Source: Tabrizicola sp. (GTDB lineage Bacteria; Pseudomonadota; Alphaproteobacteria; Rhodobacterales; Rhodobacteraceae). Taken from it: a stretch of 64,000 bases of DNA. Made by a program: the position numbers and the translations under genes. Shown here one piece after another: positions 26,793-35,629 of this stretch (positions within the stretch are counted from its first letter, which is position 1; each line of letters begins with the position of its first letter). The notes under the pieces were generated by a model. The model saw only the letters and a program-made list of their open reading frames with translations. It was not told the origin of the DNA and searched no databases. The stretch covers positions 254,127-318,126 of the forward strand of contig NZ_JALHQD010000001.1 of assembly GCF_022842145.1 (NCBI RefSeq), written 5' to 3'.

Positions 26793-28727
26793 ATGAGCAG
26801 CAAAAACATGATCCGGGCGCTGGTCCTGGCCTTGGGCCTCCAGACGCTTCCGGCAGGGGCAGACACGACACAGGCGATGCGGACGGCGCTGGAGCTGGCC
26901 GCGGGCAAGGATTGGAACGGCGCGCTGGCGGTGGCACCTTCGGGGGTCGGGCGCGACGTCATCGAATGGCAGCGCCTGCGGGCGGGCGACGGGCGGCTGG
27001 GGGAATACGAGGAATTCCTGCAGCGCCGCCCCGATTGGCCGGGACTGCCGCTGATGCGGGAAAAGGGTGAGGAGGCTGTTGCCCGGTCCGACGACCCCGC
27101 ACGAGTCATCGCCTGGTTCGAGGCCGGGCCGCCCGACACCGGGGCGGGCGCGCTTGCTTATGTCCGCGCCCTCATTGCCGCAGGCCGGGTCGCCGATGCC
27201 GAGACCGAGGCGATGCGGGCCTGGTCCACGCTGCCCTTTGCACCGGATCAGGAAGTGGCGTTGATCGCGCTGATGCCGGAAGCCGTCGGCTTTGTGCATG
27301 AACTGCGGCTGACCACCTTGCTGTGGGAAGGTCGCACGCGTGAGGCCGAGCGGCTGATGAAACGGGTGCCCGACGACCTGCAGGCTCTGGCCCGGGCGCG
27401 GCTGGCGCTGCAGACCGAGGGCAAAGGTGTAACCGGACTTATCGAGGCTGTTCCAAAGGCGCGGGCTTCCGACCCCGGCCTAGCCTACGACCGGTTCATC
27501 TGGCGCATGAAGAGGGACCTTTACGACGAGGCGGCCGAGTTGATCCTTGAGCGGTCCGAATCCGCCGAGACGCTTGGCCGACCCGAAGCCTGGGCCGAGC
27601 GCCGCGCCATCCTGGCCCGCTACCTGATGCGAAACGGTCGGGCAAAGGAAGCCTACCGGATTGCCGCAAATCACCATATCGCGGTCGACAACGGTGCTTC
27701 TGCCTATGCGGATCTGGAGTTTCTGGCAGGTTTCATCGCGCTTCGGCGACTGAGCGACCCAACCACGGCGTTGACGCACTTCCAGCACCTCCTGGCCGGG
27801 GTTTCCACGCCGATCAGCCTGGCGCGGGCGCATTACTGGATCGGACGCGCGCAAGAGGCGGCGGGTCAGGACGGAACCGCCAGCTACAGGGCTGCGGCAG
27901 CGCACCAGACGGCTTTCTACGGTCTGCTGGCCGCCGAACGGCTGGGGCTGACGCTGGACGCGGGTCTTCTGTCCAGGCCCGCGACCCCGGACTGGCAAAG
28001 CGCCGGGTTTACTCAGTCATCGGTCCTTGCAGCCGCCCAGCTGCTGTTCAAGGCGGGGGACGATACGCAGGGCAAGCGGTTCCTGCTGCATCTGGGCGAA
28101 GGCCTGGACGATACCGGGATTGCCCAGCTTGCCGACATGACCGTTGCCTGGGGCGAGCCGCATCTGGCCGTTCTTGTCTCCAAGCAGGCCGCTGAGCGCG
28201 GGCTGATCCTGCCGCACGCCTATTACCCGGTGCCCGACTTCGTGCCGGATGGGCTGAAGGTCAGCCGGGCGCTGGCCCTGTCCATCGCGCGGCGGGAAAG
28301 CGAGTTCGACCCCACTGCCCGGTCGTCCGCCGATGCCCGCGGTTTGATGCAGGTTCTGCCTGGTACGGCAAAGTTGATGGCGGGCAAGTTGGGCAAGTCC
28401 TTTGATGCCTCGAAGCTGATCTCGGACCCGGCCTACAACGTCACGATGGGTTCGGCCTACCTGGCCGAGATGGCCGAGGAATTCGGCCCCTCCATCGCCT
28501 TGATCGCCTCGGGCTACAACGCAGGTCCAGGTCGCCCGCGCCGCTGGATCGGCGAGTTCGGCGATCCGCGGCGGTCGGATGTGGACGTCATCGACTGGAT
28601 CGAGACGATCCCTTTCGCCGAAACGCGCACCTATGTGATGCGCGTGGCCGAAGGCGTGGTGATCTACCGGGCCAAACTGAAGGGCGCGGTGGGACCGGTC
28701 CGGATCACGGATGAGCTTAAGGGCTAG
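26793..28727 (+). CDS. Soluble lytic murein transglycosylase (Slt family)
   Basis: A 644-residue periplasmic enzyme. A signal peptide (MIRALVLALGLQTLPAGA) is followed by a long alpha-superhelical region of TPR-like pairs (about 30-470) and a C-terminal goose-lysozyme-like domain. The catalytic glutamate is E502 in IARRESEFDP, followed by SADARGLMQVLPGTA and the motif IASGYNAGPGRPRRW. It cleaves the glycan strand, leaving 1,6-anhydromuramic products that feed recycling. The start at 26793 is chosen over one 12 codons upstream because it places the signal peptide close to the N-terminus. Its stop overlaps the channel gene. Confidence 0.9.
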   Translation: MSSKNMIRALVLALGLQTLPAGADTTQAMRTALELAAGKDWNGALAVAPSGVGRDVIEWQRLRAGDGRLGEYEEFLQRRPDWPGLPLMREKGEEAVARSDDPARVIAWFEAGPPDTGAGALAYVRALIAAGRVADAETEAMRAWSTLPFAPDQEVALIALMPEAVGFVHELRLTTLLWEGRTREAERLMKRVPDDLQALARARLALQTEGKGVTGLIEAVPKARASDPGLAYDRFIWRMKRDLYDEAAELILERSESAETLGRPEAWAERRAILARYLMRNGRAKEAYRIAANHHIAVDNGASAYADLEFLAGFIALRRLSDPTTALTHFQHLLAGVSTPISLARAHYWIGRAQEAAGQDGTASYRAAAAHQTAFYGLLAAERLGLTLDAGLLSRPATPDWQSAGFTQSSVLAAAQLLFKAGDDTQGKRFLLHLGEGLDDTGIAQLADMTVAWGEPHLAVLVSKQAAERGLILPHAYYPVPDFVPDGLKVSRALALSIARRESEFDPTARSSADARGLMQVLPGTAKLMAGKLGKSFDASKLISDPAYNVTMGSAYLAEMAEEFGPSIALIASGYNAGPGRPRRWIGEFGDPRRSDVDVIDWIETIPFAETRTYVMRVAEGVVIYRAKLKGAVGPVRITDELKG

Positions 28728-29164
28728 CCCTTGTGTCGCATCTCCAGTTGCGCCAGCCTGACCTGGCGCAGCGCCTCGACCAGAAGCGCAGTCAGCAGGC
28801 CGAAGCTCAGGAGGCCATTCACAGCCGCCATCGCCGCGAAGATGCGCCATTCCTGCTTCGGCACGACATCCCCAAGGCCCAGCGTCGAGAAAGCCTCGAT
28901 CGCGTAGTAAAGCGCCTCCTCCATCGACTTGAAGACGCCGATCTCGAACAGCACGTAGGCCCAGATCCAGATGTTCACTGTCAGCACCAGCAGCACCCAG
29001 ACCCCCACGGCCACCAGCAGGAGAACCAGCTTCAACCGCTGCGGCGGACGGATCAGCCAAGGATGCGCCACCCGGAAGGCGCTTTCCAGCAGCAGGGCGG
29101 CCACCGCCATCACCAGTACGTTCAGGACCAGCAGCCCCGACCCCAGCGCGATTTGCAGTAACAT
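28724..29164 (-). CDS. Two-helix ion-channel-like membrane protein
   Basis: A 146-residue membrane protein with hydrophobic helices at about 3-27, 45-72 and 107-130. Between the last two lies EALYYAIEAFSTLGLGDVVP, which has the geometry of a potassium-channel pore helix and filter. The filter reads TLGLGD in place of the canonical TVGYGD, so potassium selectivity is uncertain. There is no C-terminal RCK or cyclic-nucleotide domain. It overlaps the convergent lytic transglycosylase by four bases and is divergent from smpB. Confidence 0.75.
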   Translation of the reverse strand: MLLQIALGSGLLVLNVLVMAVAALLLESAFRVAHPWLIRPPQRLKLVLLLVAVGVWVLLVLTVNIWIWAYVLFEIGVFKSMEEALYYAIEAFSTLGLGDVVPKQEWRIFAAMAAVNGLLSFGLLTALLVEALRQVRLAQLEMRHKG

Positions 29165-29213
29165 GGTGTGCCTTCTGGACTAACCTTTCCCCAGACCTTA
29201 TCTGACGAACATC

Positions 29214-29693
29214 ATGGTGGCCAAGTCCGATCCCAACTCCAAGCTCATCGCCGAAAACCGGCGCGCGCGCTTTGACTACAGCATCGAGAGCGATCTCGAG
29301 GCCGGGATCATGCTGTTCGGCTCCGAGGTGAAAAGCCTGCGCCAAGGCGGATCGAACATCGCGGAAAGCTATGCCTCGGTCGAGGGCGGAGAGTTGTGGC
29401 TGATCAACGGCTACATCGCACCCTACCTGCAGGCCAAGACCTTCGGGCATGACGAACGGCGGCGTCGCAAGCTTCTGGTGTCGAAGAAGGAGCTTTCGCG
29501 CCTGTGGTCGGCCGTCGGTCGCGAAGGCATGACCATCGTGCCGATGAAGATGTACTTCAACGACCGTGGCATCGTGAAACTGAAGCTTGGGATCGCCAAG
29601 GGAAAGAAGCTGGCCGACAAGCGCGAAACCTCGGCCAAGCGCGACTGGGACCGCGACAAGGCGCGTCTGATGAAGCAGAACAGTCGCGGCTGA
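29214..29693 (+). CDS. smpB: SsrA-binding protein
   Basis: A 159-residue protein with the SmpB signature [29 protein letters not shown], followed by [19 protein letters not shown] and the basic tail [26 protein letters not shown]. It binds tmRNA and brings it to stalled ribosomes for trans-translation. No ssrA gene was recognised nearby. Length and order are normal. Confidence 0.95.
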   Translation: MVAKSDPNSKLIAENRRARFDYSIESDLEAGIMLFGSEVKSLRQGGSNIAESYASVEGGELWLINGYIAPYLQAKTFGHDERRRRKLLVSKKELSRLWSAVGREGMTIVPMKMYFNDRGIVKLKLGIAKGKKLADKRETSAKRDWDRDKARLMKQNSRG

Positions 29694-29824
29694 ATTTCAC
29701 TTTCCGAACATTTCTTGCCCGACCTGCGGCAACCTGTCAGATTTTCCCATACCGGACAGCACGTCCGGGGCATAAGCCGGGCAAACCCGGTACGGGAACC
29801 GGCAGACAGTGGGAGTTACGGGTA

Positions 29825-30112
29825 ATGGAACTTATCATCCAGATCATAGCGGGTCTTGTGGGCGGCAATGCTGCTGGTGCGGGGCTCAAGAACCTCAGCC
29901 TCGGGACGGCGGGGAACTCGGTTGTCGGCGCGGTCGGGGGCGGGCTTGGTGGCCTTCTCATGGGCATGCTGGGCGGTGATCCGGCGGCGGCGGCAGATGC
30001 GGCGGCGGGCCTCGACATCGGCGCGCTGGTCCAGTCGGTTGCCGGCGGCGGCGTCGGTGGAGCGATCCTGACGGCCATTGCAGGGATGCTGAAGAAGGCC
30101 CTGGTGAAGTAA
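29825..30112 (+). CDS. Small glycine-rich hydrophobic protein of unknown function
   Basis: A 95-residue protein dominated by Gly, Ala and Leu, with three hydrophobic segments containing small-residue motifs (IIQIIAGLVGGNAAGAG, VVGAVGGGLGGLLMGMLGG, VAGGGVGGAILTAIAGML). Such patterns suggest tightly packed membrane helices or a glycine-zipper. The frame is open upstream, but MELIIQ at 29825 is the sensible start. A GC-rich stem without a T-run (30121-30148) follows the stop. I do not recognise a function. Confidence 0.6.
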   Translation: MELIIQIIAGLVGGNAAGAGLKNLSLGTAGNSVVGAVGGGLGGLLMGMLGGDPAAAADAAAGLDIGALVQSVAGGGVGGAILTAIAGMLKKALVK

Positions 30113-30204
30113 ACAACGCCGGTGCGGAGGCGGACCTGCCCCCGCACCGCTTGCGCGGCTCATGCTCCCGTGGATATATCCGGGAAACCCCCCGGGAGGC
30201 CCGC

Positions 30205-31068
30205 ATGACCCCATCGCCGCAGGACGACCCCAAGACGCTGGTCTCGACCGACTGGCTGGCAAAGCACCTGCGCGACCCCGACCTGCGGGTGCTGGACGCC
30301 AGCTGGTATCTTCCGGCGATGAACCGCGACGCCAAGGCGGAATACGCCGCTGCCCACATCCCTGGCGCGCGGTTCTTCGACATCGACGAGATTTCCGACC
30401 AGCGGTCCAGCCTGCCGCACATGGCCCCCCCGCCGGAAAAGTTCATCTCCCGGATGCGGGCGATGGGGGTGGGTGACGGGCATCAGGTGGTGATCTACGA
30501 CGGCGCGGGCATCTTCAGCGCCGCCCGGGTCTGGTGGATATTCCGGCTGATGGGCAAGACCGACGTGGCCGTGCTGGATGGCGGCTTCCCGAAATGGCAA
30601 GCCGAGGGCCGCGAGGTCGAGGACATGCCTCCCGTCGTGCGTGACCGGCACATGACCGTGAGCCGCCAGAACCATCTGGTGAAGGACGTCACGCAGGTCG
30701 CCCATGCCGCAAAGCTGGGCGAGGCGGAGATCATCGACGCCCGCGCGGCCCCCCGCTTCCGGGGCGAGGCACCGGAACCGCGCGCCGGTCTGCGCTCGGG
30801 CCATATCCCGGGGTCGAAGAACCTGCCCTTTGCCGATGTGCTGAACCCCGACGGCACGATGAAGTCACCGCCCGAGTTGAAGCAGGTTTTCGAATCTGCC
30901 GGGATCGACCTGAAGAAACCTGCCATCACCACCTGCGGCTCGGGCGTGACGGCAGCGGTTCTAAGCCTCGCGCTGGAGCGGATGGGCCACCGGAACCACG
31001 CGCTTTACGATGGCTCTTGGGCTGAATGGGGCATGTATGACGATCTGCGGGTCGCGACGGGCGCCTGA
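30205..31068 (+). CDS. sseA: 3-Mercaptopyruvate/thiosulfate sulfurtransferase
   Basis: A 287-residue protein of two rhodanese domains (about 10-135 and 165-285). The active cysteine is C244 in TTCGSGVTA, the loop typical of mercaptopyruvate sulfurtransferases; thiosulfate-type rhodaneses usually have CRKGVT. It moves sulfur from 3-mercaptopyruvate to thiols or cyanide and can release H2S. GGGAGG lies 7 bases before the start. An aspartate/aromatic aminotransferase follows 65 bases downstream and could supply the substrate by transaminating cysteine. Confidence 0.9.
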   Translation: MTPSPQDDPKTLVSTDWLAKHLRDPDLRVLDASWYLPAMNRDAKAEYAAAHIPGARFFDIDEISDQRSSLPHMAPPPEKFISRMRAMGVGDGHQVVIYDGAGIFSAARVWWIFRLMGKTDVAVLDGGFPKWQAEGREVEDMPPVVRDRHMTVSRQNHLVKDVTQVAHAAKLGEAEIIDARAAPRFRGEAPEPRAGLRSGHIPGSKNLPFADVLNPDGTMKSPPELKQVFESAGIDLKKPAITTCGSGVTAAVLSLALERMGHRNHALYDGSWAEWGMYDDLRVATGA

Positions 31069-31133
31069 CCGCGCTTGCCGTCCCGCGCGCCTTGTGGCAC
31101 TGGGCGTTTGCCCATCAAACCGCGGGAAATCCC

Positions 31134-32309
31134 ATGCTTGAAACCCTGAATCCACAGCCGCAAGACAAGATCCTGGCGCTTATCGCCATGTACCGGGACG
31201 ACCCCCGGACCACCAAGATCGACCTTGGTGTCGGCGTCTACAAGGATGCGACCGGCCTGACCCCGGTGATGCGTGCAGTCAAGGCGGCCGAGAAGCAGCT
31301 GTGGGAGACGGAAAAGACCAAGACCTATACCGGACTGGCCGGCGAACCCGCGTATAACGCGGCCCTTGTCTCGATGATCCTTGGCGAGGGCTACGCCGAC
31401 CGCGCCGCTTCGGTCGCGACCCCCGGTGGCACGGGCGCGATCCGGCAGGCGCTGGAACTGATCAAGATGGCGAACCCCAAGGCCCGGGTCTGGATGTCCG
31501 CGCCGACCTGGCCCAACCATCCGTCCATCGTCAAATACCTTGGCATGACGGGGGTGGAGTACCGTTACTTCGACGTCGCCACCTCGGGCATCGACTTCGC
31601 GGGGCTGCTGGCCGATCTGGATGGCGTTGCGGCCGGTGATGCGGTCCTGTTGCACGGCTGCTGCCACAACCCGACGGGCGCGAACCTCTCCTCCGACCAG
31701 TGGGACCAGGTGATTGCCCTTCTGCAACGCAAGGGCGCCGTGCCCTTCGTCGACCTCGCCTACCAGGGCTTTGGCGACGGGTTGGAAGAGGATGCCGCCG
31801 CGACCCGCAAGATCGCCGACGCTTTCCCCGAAGTGCTGATCGCTGCAAGCTGCTCGAAGAACTTCGGCATCTACCGGGAGCGGACGGGCATCCTTGTCGC
31901 CCTGACCTCCCCCGACCGCAAGGCGGTGGTTCAGGGCAACCTGAACTTCCTGAACCGTCAGAACTACAGCTTCCCGCCAGACCACGGCGCGCGGCTGGTG
32001 ACGATGATTCTGGAAGATCAGGCCCTGACCGCCGAGTGGAAGCAGGAACTGGAAGAAGTCCGCCAGAACATGCTGTCCTTGCGCAAGTCGCTGTCAGATG
32101 AACTCCGCCGCGCGACCAACTCCGACCGCTTCGACTTCGTTGCCCACCATCGCGGCATGTTCAGCCGTCTGGGTCTGGCCGAAGCCCAGGTGAACCGCTT
32201 GCGGGAGGAACACGGCATCTACATGGTCGGTGACAGCCGGATCAACATCGCGGGCCTGAACGCGAAGACCGTCCCGATCCTTGCCGCCGCCATTGCGCAG
32301 GTGATCTGA
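31134..32309 (+). CDS. Aspartate/aromatic amino acid aminotransferase (class I)
   Basis: A 391-residue fold-type I aminotransferase of the AspC/TyrB subgroup: VGVYKDATGLTPVMRAVKAAE near the start, CCHNPTGANL around 176-186, PLP lysine K242 in SCSKNFGIYRERTG, and the substrate arginine in DSRINIAGL near the end. It interconverts aspartate, glutamate and often aromatic amino acids or cysteine with their oxo-acids. The downstream DMT gene follows after 5 bases. Exact substrate preference cannot be told from sequence. Confidence 0.9.
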   Translation: MLETLNPQPQDKILALIAMYRDDPRTTKIDLGVGVYKDATGLTPVMRAVKAAEKQLWETEKTKTYTGLAGEPAYNAALVSMILGEGYADRAASVATPGGTGAIRQALELIKMANPKARVWMSAPTWPNHPSIVKYLGMTGVEYRYFDVATSGIDFAGLLADLDGVAAGDAVLLHGCCHNPTGANLSSDQWDQVIALLQRKGAVPFVDLAYQGFGDGLEEDAAATRKIADAFPEVLIAASCSKNFGIYRERTGILVALTSPDRKAVVQGNLNFLNRQNYSFPPDHGARLVTMILEDQALTAEWKQELEEVRQNMLSLRKSLSDELRRATNSDRFDFVAHHRGMFSRLGLAEAQVNRLREEHGIYMVGDSRINIAGLNAKTVPILAAAIAQVI

Positions 32310-32314
32310 CAACC

Positions 32315-33190
32315 ATGCTGGCCGTCGCCCTGTCCCTTGCAGCGGCGGCGGCCTTTGCGGCTTCGGCCATGTTCATCGACAGCGTCTCGGGCCGGGTCGG
32401 CCCGCTGCAACTGTCGCGCTGGCAGATGAGCCTCGCGTTCCTGATGACCGCTGCCATCGTCGCGCTGACGGGCGGTTGGCAGAGCCTGGACCTGACGATG
32501 GTCCTCTGGCTGACGGCCTCCTCCGCCTCGGGAATCATGGTCGGCTCACTGACCTATATCGCGACGATCCAGTACACCGGGCCGCGCATCTCGGCGCTTT
32601 TGTTCACCACCGCCTCGCCCTTCGCGCTGGCCTTGGGCTTCGGCTTCCGGGGCGAGACCGTCAGCCTGATCCAGGCCGCTGGCGTCGGGCTGATTGTCGC
32701 CGGGATCGCGCTTGCGGTCATGGGGCCAAGTCGGGACGAGGGCGCACGGAACCCCAAGCCCCTGTGGATCGGGATCGGGCTGGGCCTCATCACCGCTTTC
32801 GCGCAGGCATTGGGCAGCCTTCTTGCCCGCCCGGCGATGCTGGCCGGTGCCGATCCGGTGGCCGCGATGGCGGTGCGGTCGGGGACGGGTGCGCTGTTCT
32901 TCATCCTGCTCCTCGCCCTGCCCGCCTTCCGCCCCGCCGAGCTGCCCTCGCGGTCGGAGATCCGGCACATCGGCTTTGCGGCGTTGGCCGGGATGGTCGT
33001 CGGCATGTCCTTCCTGATGGCCGCCCTCGCGCGCGGCGACGTCGGCATCGTGACAACGCTGTCCTCAACCACCCCGATCCTGATCCTGCCGATGGTCTGG
33101 GTCGCCTACCGGCGCATTCCCGGGCCGCTGGCCTGGGTCGGCGCGGTGCTGGCTGTGGTGGGAACAGCGCTTATCAGCGCGACCACCTGA
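32315..33190 (+). CDS. EamA/DMT-family transporter
   Basis: A 291-residue ten-helix protein of two EamA repeats (about 1-135 and 150-290). Typical segments are GPRISALLFTTASPFALALGF in the first and VTTLSSTTPILILPMVWVAYRRIPGPLAWVGAVLAVVGTALI in the second. It begins 5 bases after the aminotransferase stop, so it is probably co-expressed and might export an amino acid or oxo-acid linked to that enzyme. That link is inference only. Confidence 0.88.
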   Translation: MLAVALSLAAAAAFAASAMFIDSVSGRVGPLQLSRWQMSLAFLMTAAIVALTGGWQSLDLTMVLWLTASSASGIMVGSLTYIATIQYTGPRISALLFTTASPFALALGFGFRGETVSLIQAAGVGLIVAGIALAVMGPSRDEGARNPKPLWIGIGLGLITAFAQALGSLLARPAMLAGADPVAAMAVRSGTGALFFILLLALPAFRPAELPSRSEIRHIGFAALAGMVVGMSFLMAALARGDVGIVTTLSSTTPILILPMVWVAYRRIPGPLAWVGAVLAVVGTALISATT

Positions 33191-33247
33191 GGCTTGGCAG
33201 ACCCCCGGCCCGCGTGCTTGACTGCCGCGGACATCCGGGGGGACACG

Positions 33248-34567
33248 ATGGCGAAGGCGGCGAAAAGGATCACGGCCGACGAAGCGGCGGGGCTTGTGCA
33301 GTCTGGCATGTGGCTGGACTATGGCGCGGTCCTCGGCCAGCCCGACGCTTTCGACGAGGCGCTTGCCAAGCGGCTGGGGGACGTCACGAACCTTCGCTTC
33401 CGCTCGGTCCTGACCGCCCGCCCCCGGGCCGTCCTGGAGGCCGACCCCGAGACGAAACATGTTCACTGGTTCTCCACCCATTTCTCTGGCTACGACCGCC
33501 GGAAGCACGACGCCGGGATGGCGCATTACCTGCCGGTGAACCTTGGGGAAGTGCCCGACTACTACCGCCGCTTCATTGACCCGCCGGACATCGTCGTCTT
33601 CAAGACCGCGCCGATGGACGCGCAGGGCTTCTTCAACTTCGGCCCGAACACCCTGTGGATGCGGGCGCTGGTGGAGCGGGGGAAGGTGGTGATCGTCGAG
33701 GAGACGACGACGCTGCCTTACGTCATGGGCGAGGGGACCGCGGTGCATGTGTCCGAGGTGGACTACATCATCCCCGGCTTCGACCGCCCGATGGCCGAAC
33801 TGCCGAAGTCCCCCGCGACCGAGGTCGACAAGGCCGTCGCCCGCCTGATCGCGGCAGAGGTGGAGGATGGCTCCTGCCTGCAGATCGGGATCGGGGGGAT
33901 GCCAAACGCGGTCTGCTCGCTGTTGGCGGAAAGCCCGGTTTCGGACCTTGGCATCCACACCGAGATGATGACGGACGGGATCGTCGACCTCTACCGCGCG
34001 GGGCGGGTGACGGGGGCGAGAAAGCAACTCAATCCCGGCCGCATGGTCTGCACCTTCGCGCTGGGGGCGCAGTATCTGTACGATTTCATCGACCGGAACC
34101 CGGAGGTGGAATTCCACCCCGTCGACTACACCAACCTGCCGCACAACATCATGCGGAACGACCGGGTGGTGTCGATCAACAACACCACCCAGATCGACCT
34201 GCAGGGGCAGGCGGCGTCCGAGACGGATGGGTTCCGGCATATCTCGGGGACGGGAGGGCAGCTCCAGTTCGTGCGGGGAGCCTATGGGTCGAAGGGCGGG
34301 AAAAGCTTCATGTGCCTCGCCTCGACCTACGAGAGGAAGGGGGAGCGGCGGAGTCGGATCGTGACGGCGCTGACCCGGGGCAACGTGGTGACGACGCCGC
34401 GGACGGACATGATGTACGTGGTGACCGAGTATGGGATGGTGAACCTGAAGGGGCGGTCGATTGCCGAGCGGGCGCGGGCGTTGATTTCGATCGCGCACCC
34501 GGATTTCCGGGAGGAGCTGGAGCGGGATGCTTACGAGCACCGGCTGATCCCGCGGGGCTTCTTCTGA
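33248..34567 (+). CDS. Acetyl-CoA hydrolase/CoA-transferase family (4-hydroxybutyrate CoA-transferase-like)
   Basis: A 439-residue class I CoA-transferase relative of the acetyl-CoA hydrolase family. The N-terminal half has HWFSTHFSGYDRR and HYLPVNLGEVPDYYR; the C-terminal half has LQIGIGGMPNAV, LGIHTEMMTDG (likely active glutamate) and GTGGQLQFVRGAY. Members transfer CoA between acetate and acids such as 4-hydroxybutyrate, butyrate or succinate. No 4-hydroxybutyrate genes adjoin. The start at 33248 is preferred to one 18 codons upstream because it follows a plausible GGGGGA site. Confidence 0.85.
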   Translation: MAKAAKRITADEAAGLVQSGMWLDYGAVLGQPDAFDEALAKRLGDVTNLRFRSVLTARPRAVLEADPETKHVHWFSTHFSGYDRRKHDAGMAHYLPVNLGEVPDYYRRFIDPPDIVVFKTAPMDAQGFFNFGPNTLWMRALVERGKVVIVEETTTLPYVMGEGTAVHVSEVDYIIPGFDRPMAELPKSPATEVDKAVARLIAAEVEDGSCLQIGIGGMPNAVCSLLAESPVSDLGIHTEMMTDGIVDLYRAGRVTGARKQLNPGRMVCTFALGAQYLYDFIDRNPEVEFHPVDYTNLPHNIMRNDRVVSINNTTQIDLQGQAASETDGFRHISGTGGQLQFVRGAYGSKGGKSFMCLASTYERKGERRSRIVTALTRGNVVTTPRTDMMYVVTEYGMVNLKGRSIAERARALISIAHPDFREELERDAYEHRLIPRGFF

Positions 34568-34602
34568 GGGGTGCCCACGCGTGGCGGATTTTGGTACGCC
34601 AT

Positions 34603-34642
34603 GAAATCAAGGGCTTGGCTGCGGGCGTTCAGGATTTCTTAA
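34603..34642 (-). repeat. 40-bp dispersed repeat, copy 2
   Basis: Opposite-strand copy of 21670-21709 with a 30-base identical core, placed 35 bases after the CoA-transferase stop. It is followed by a terminator and further palindromes. Confidence 0.85.
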
Positions 34643-34672
34643 CGCGTCGCGAGTGCGGACGGTTTTCAAATT

Positions 34673-34699
34673 GAGCGCCTTTCGGCGCAATCTTTTTAT
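34673..34699 (+). terminator. Intrinsic terminator after the CoA-transferase gene
   Basis: GCGCC-TTTC-GGCGC is followed by AATCTTTTTAT. The stem is short (5 bp) but has a good T-run; it would end rightward transcription from the sulfurtransferase-to-CoA-transferase cluster. Confidence 0.65.
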
Positions 34700-34707
34700 C
34701 TCGCCAC

Positions 34708-34778
34708 TTTGCGTGAAGGACGCAAAATGGCTCGGCCGCGACATGGTTTGCTCGAACCAGTGGCGCAAACCCCGTCGC
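34708..34778. repeat. Tandem palindromes in the CoA-transferase/kinase gap
   Basis: TTTGCGT-GAAGG-ACGCAAA (34708-34726) is a perfect 7-bp stem. Next, GCGAC...GTCGC (34738-34778) encloses GGTTTGC...GCAAACC, giving a nested stem. The remaining gap to 34827 includes CCTCCGGCGGGGATATTTGG, a sequence I associate with gene ends in Rhodobacteraceae. No protein-coding frame is evident in 34568-34827. Confidence 0.6.
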
Positions 34779-34827
34779 GCCTCCGGCGGGGATATTTGGG
34801 CAAATGTGAAAGGGTGAAGCGCAGACC

Positions 34828-35627
34828 CTAGCTTGCAGCGTACGCGGCAAGGAGGAGCGGCAGGAGACGGAGGTCGCCTGTTGTGTCCTGGCCGGCCTCC
34901 TCTGACCAGCGGGTGGACAGGGCACAGTGGGCGGCGGCCCAGCCGAGAAGACGGCTTGGGGCTAGGCCGAGGCGGTGGGAAAGGCGGTACGTCAGGTTCT
35001 GGATGCGATCGGGGTCGAACAGGCGGTCGCCCAGCCCGTCTGGGTTGCGGAAGGCGTTGGCGGGTTCGTAGGCCGGATCGCCGCAGACACCCTTGGGGTC
35101 GATGGCCAGCCAGCCGCGCGGGCTGGACAGAACGTTGTCGTGGTGAAGGTCGCCGTGCAGCGCGACCGGTAGGACCGGATCGGACAGGAGGTCCGCGCGA
35201 TGCGGGCGGCTTGCGCAAGAGGGCCCTTCAGATGAGCGGTGGTGAGAGGCGCGAAACGCTGGACCAGAGGTTGCAGGTTTCGGGGATCGGCGCGGGTGGC
35301 GTGCAGGGTCTGGATCACGGTGGAGAGGGCCTCGGTCGCCTCGCCATCCCGTCCCGCGCGGGCGAGATCCCCGAGCGAGGGGCCGGGGCAATGCTCCATC
35401 AGGAGCGCCGATCCCTCACGAGCGAGGGCCTGCACTGCCCCCAGTCCACCGAGCCGCTGGAGGTAGTCAAAACCGCGCAACTCCTCGGTCTCGCCGGGAT
35501 GCAGGAGTTTCAGGATCGCGGCATTGCCATCAGACTGGCGAACCTTCCAGACGATGCTGGTTGCGGTTTGGGCCAGCCGCTCTGGATCGGAGAGATGAAA
35601 CCGGACAAGGGCCTCGTCCAGCCGCAT
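34828..35627 (-). pseudogene. APH(6)/hydroxyurea-phosphotransferase-like kinase, frameshifted
   Basis: Two overlapping frames together encode one kinase-like protein. The first part, starting at 35627 (MRLDEALVRFHLSDPERLAQ), runs to about 35200 (PLAQAARIAR). The second part continues in another frame with SDPVLPVALHGDLHHDN, IDPKGVCGDPAYEPAN and a helical C-terminus, ending at the TAG at 34828. HGDLHHDN is the catalytic loop and IDPKG the metal-binding motif of the aminoglycoside 6-phosphotransferase family. The switch needs one extra base near 35195-35210, so the gene is either broken or carries a sequencing error. It begins 2 bases after the stop of the DMT gene and was probably co-transcribed. 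Confidence 0.8.
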
Positions 35628-35629
35628 CG

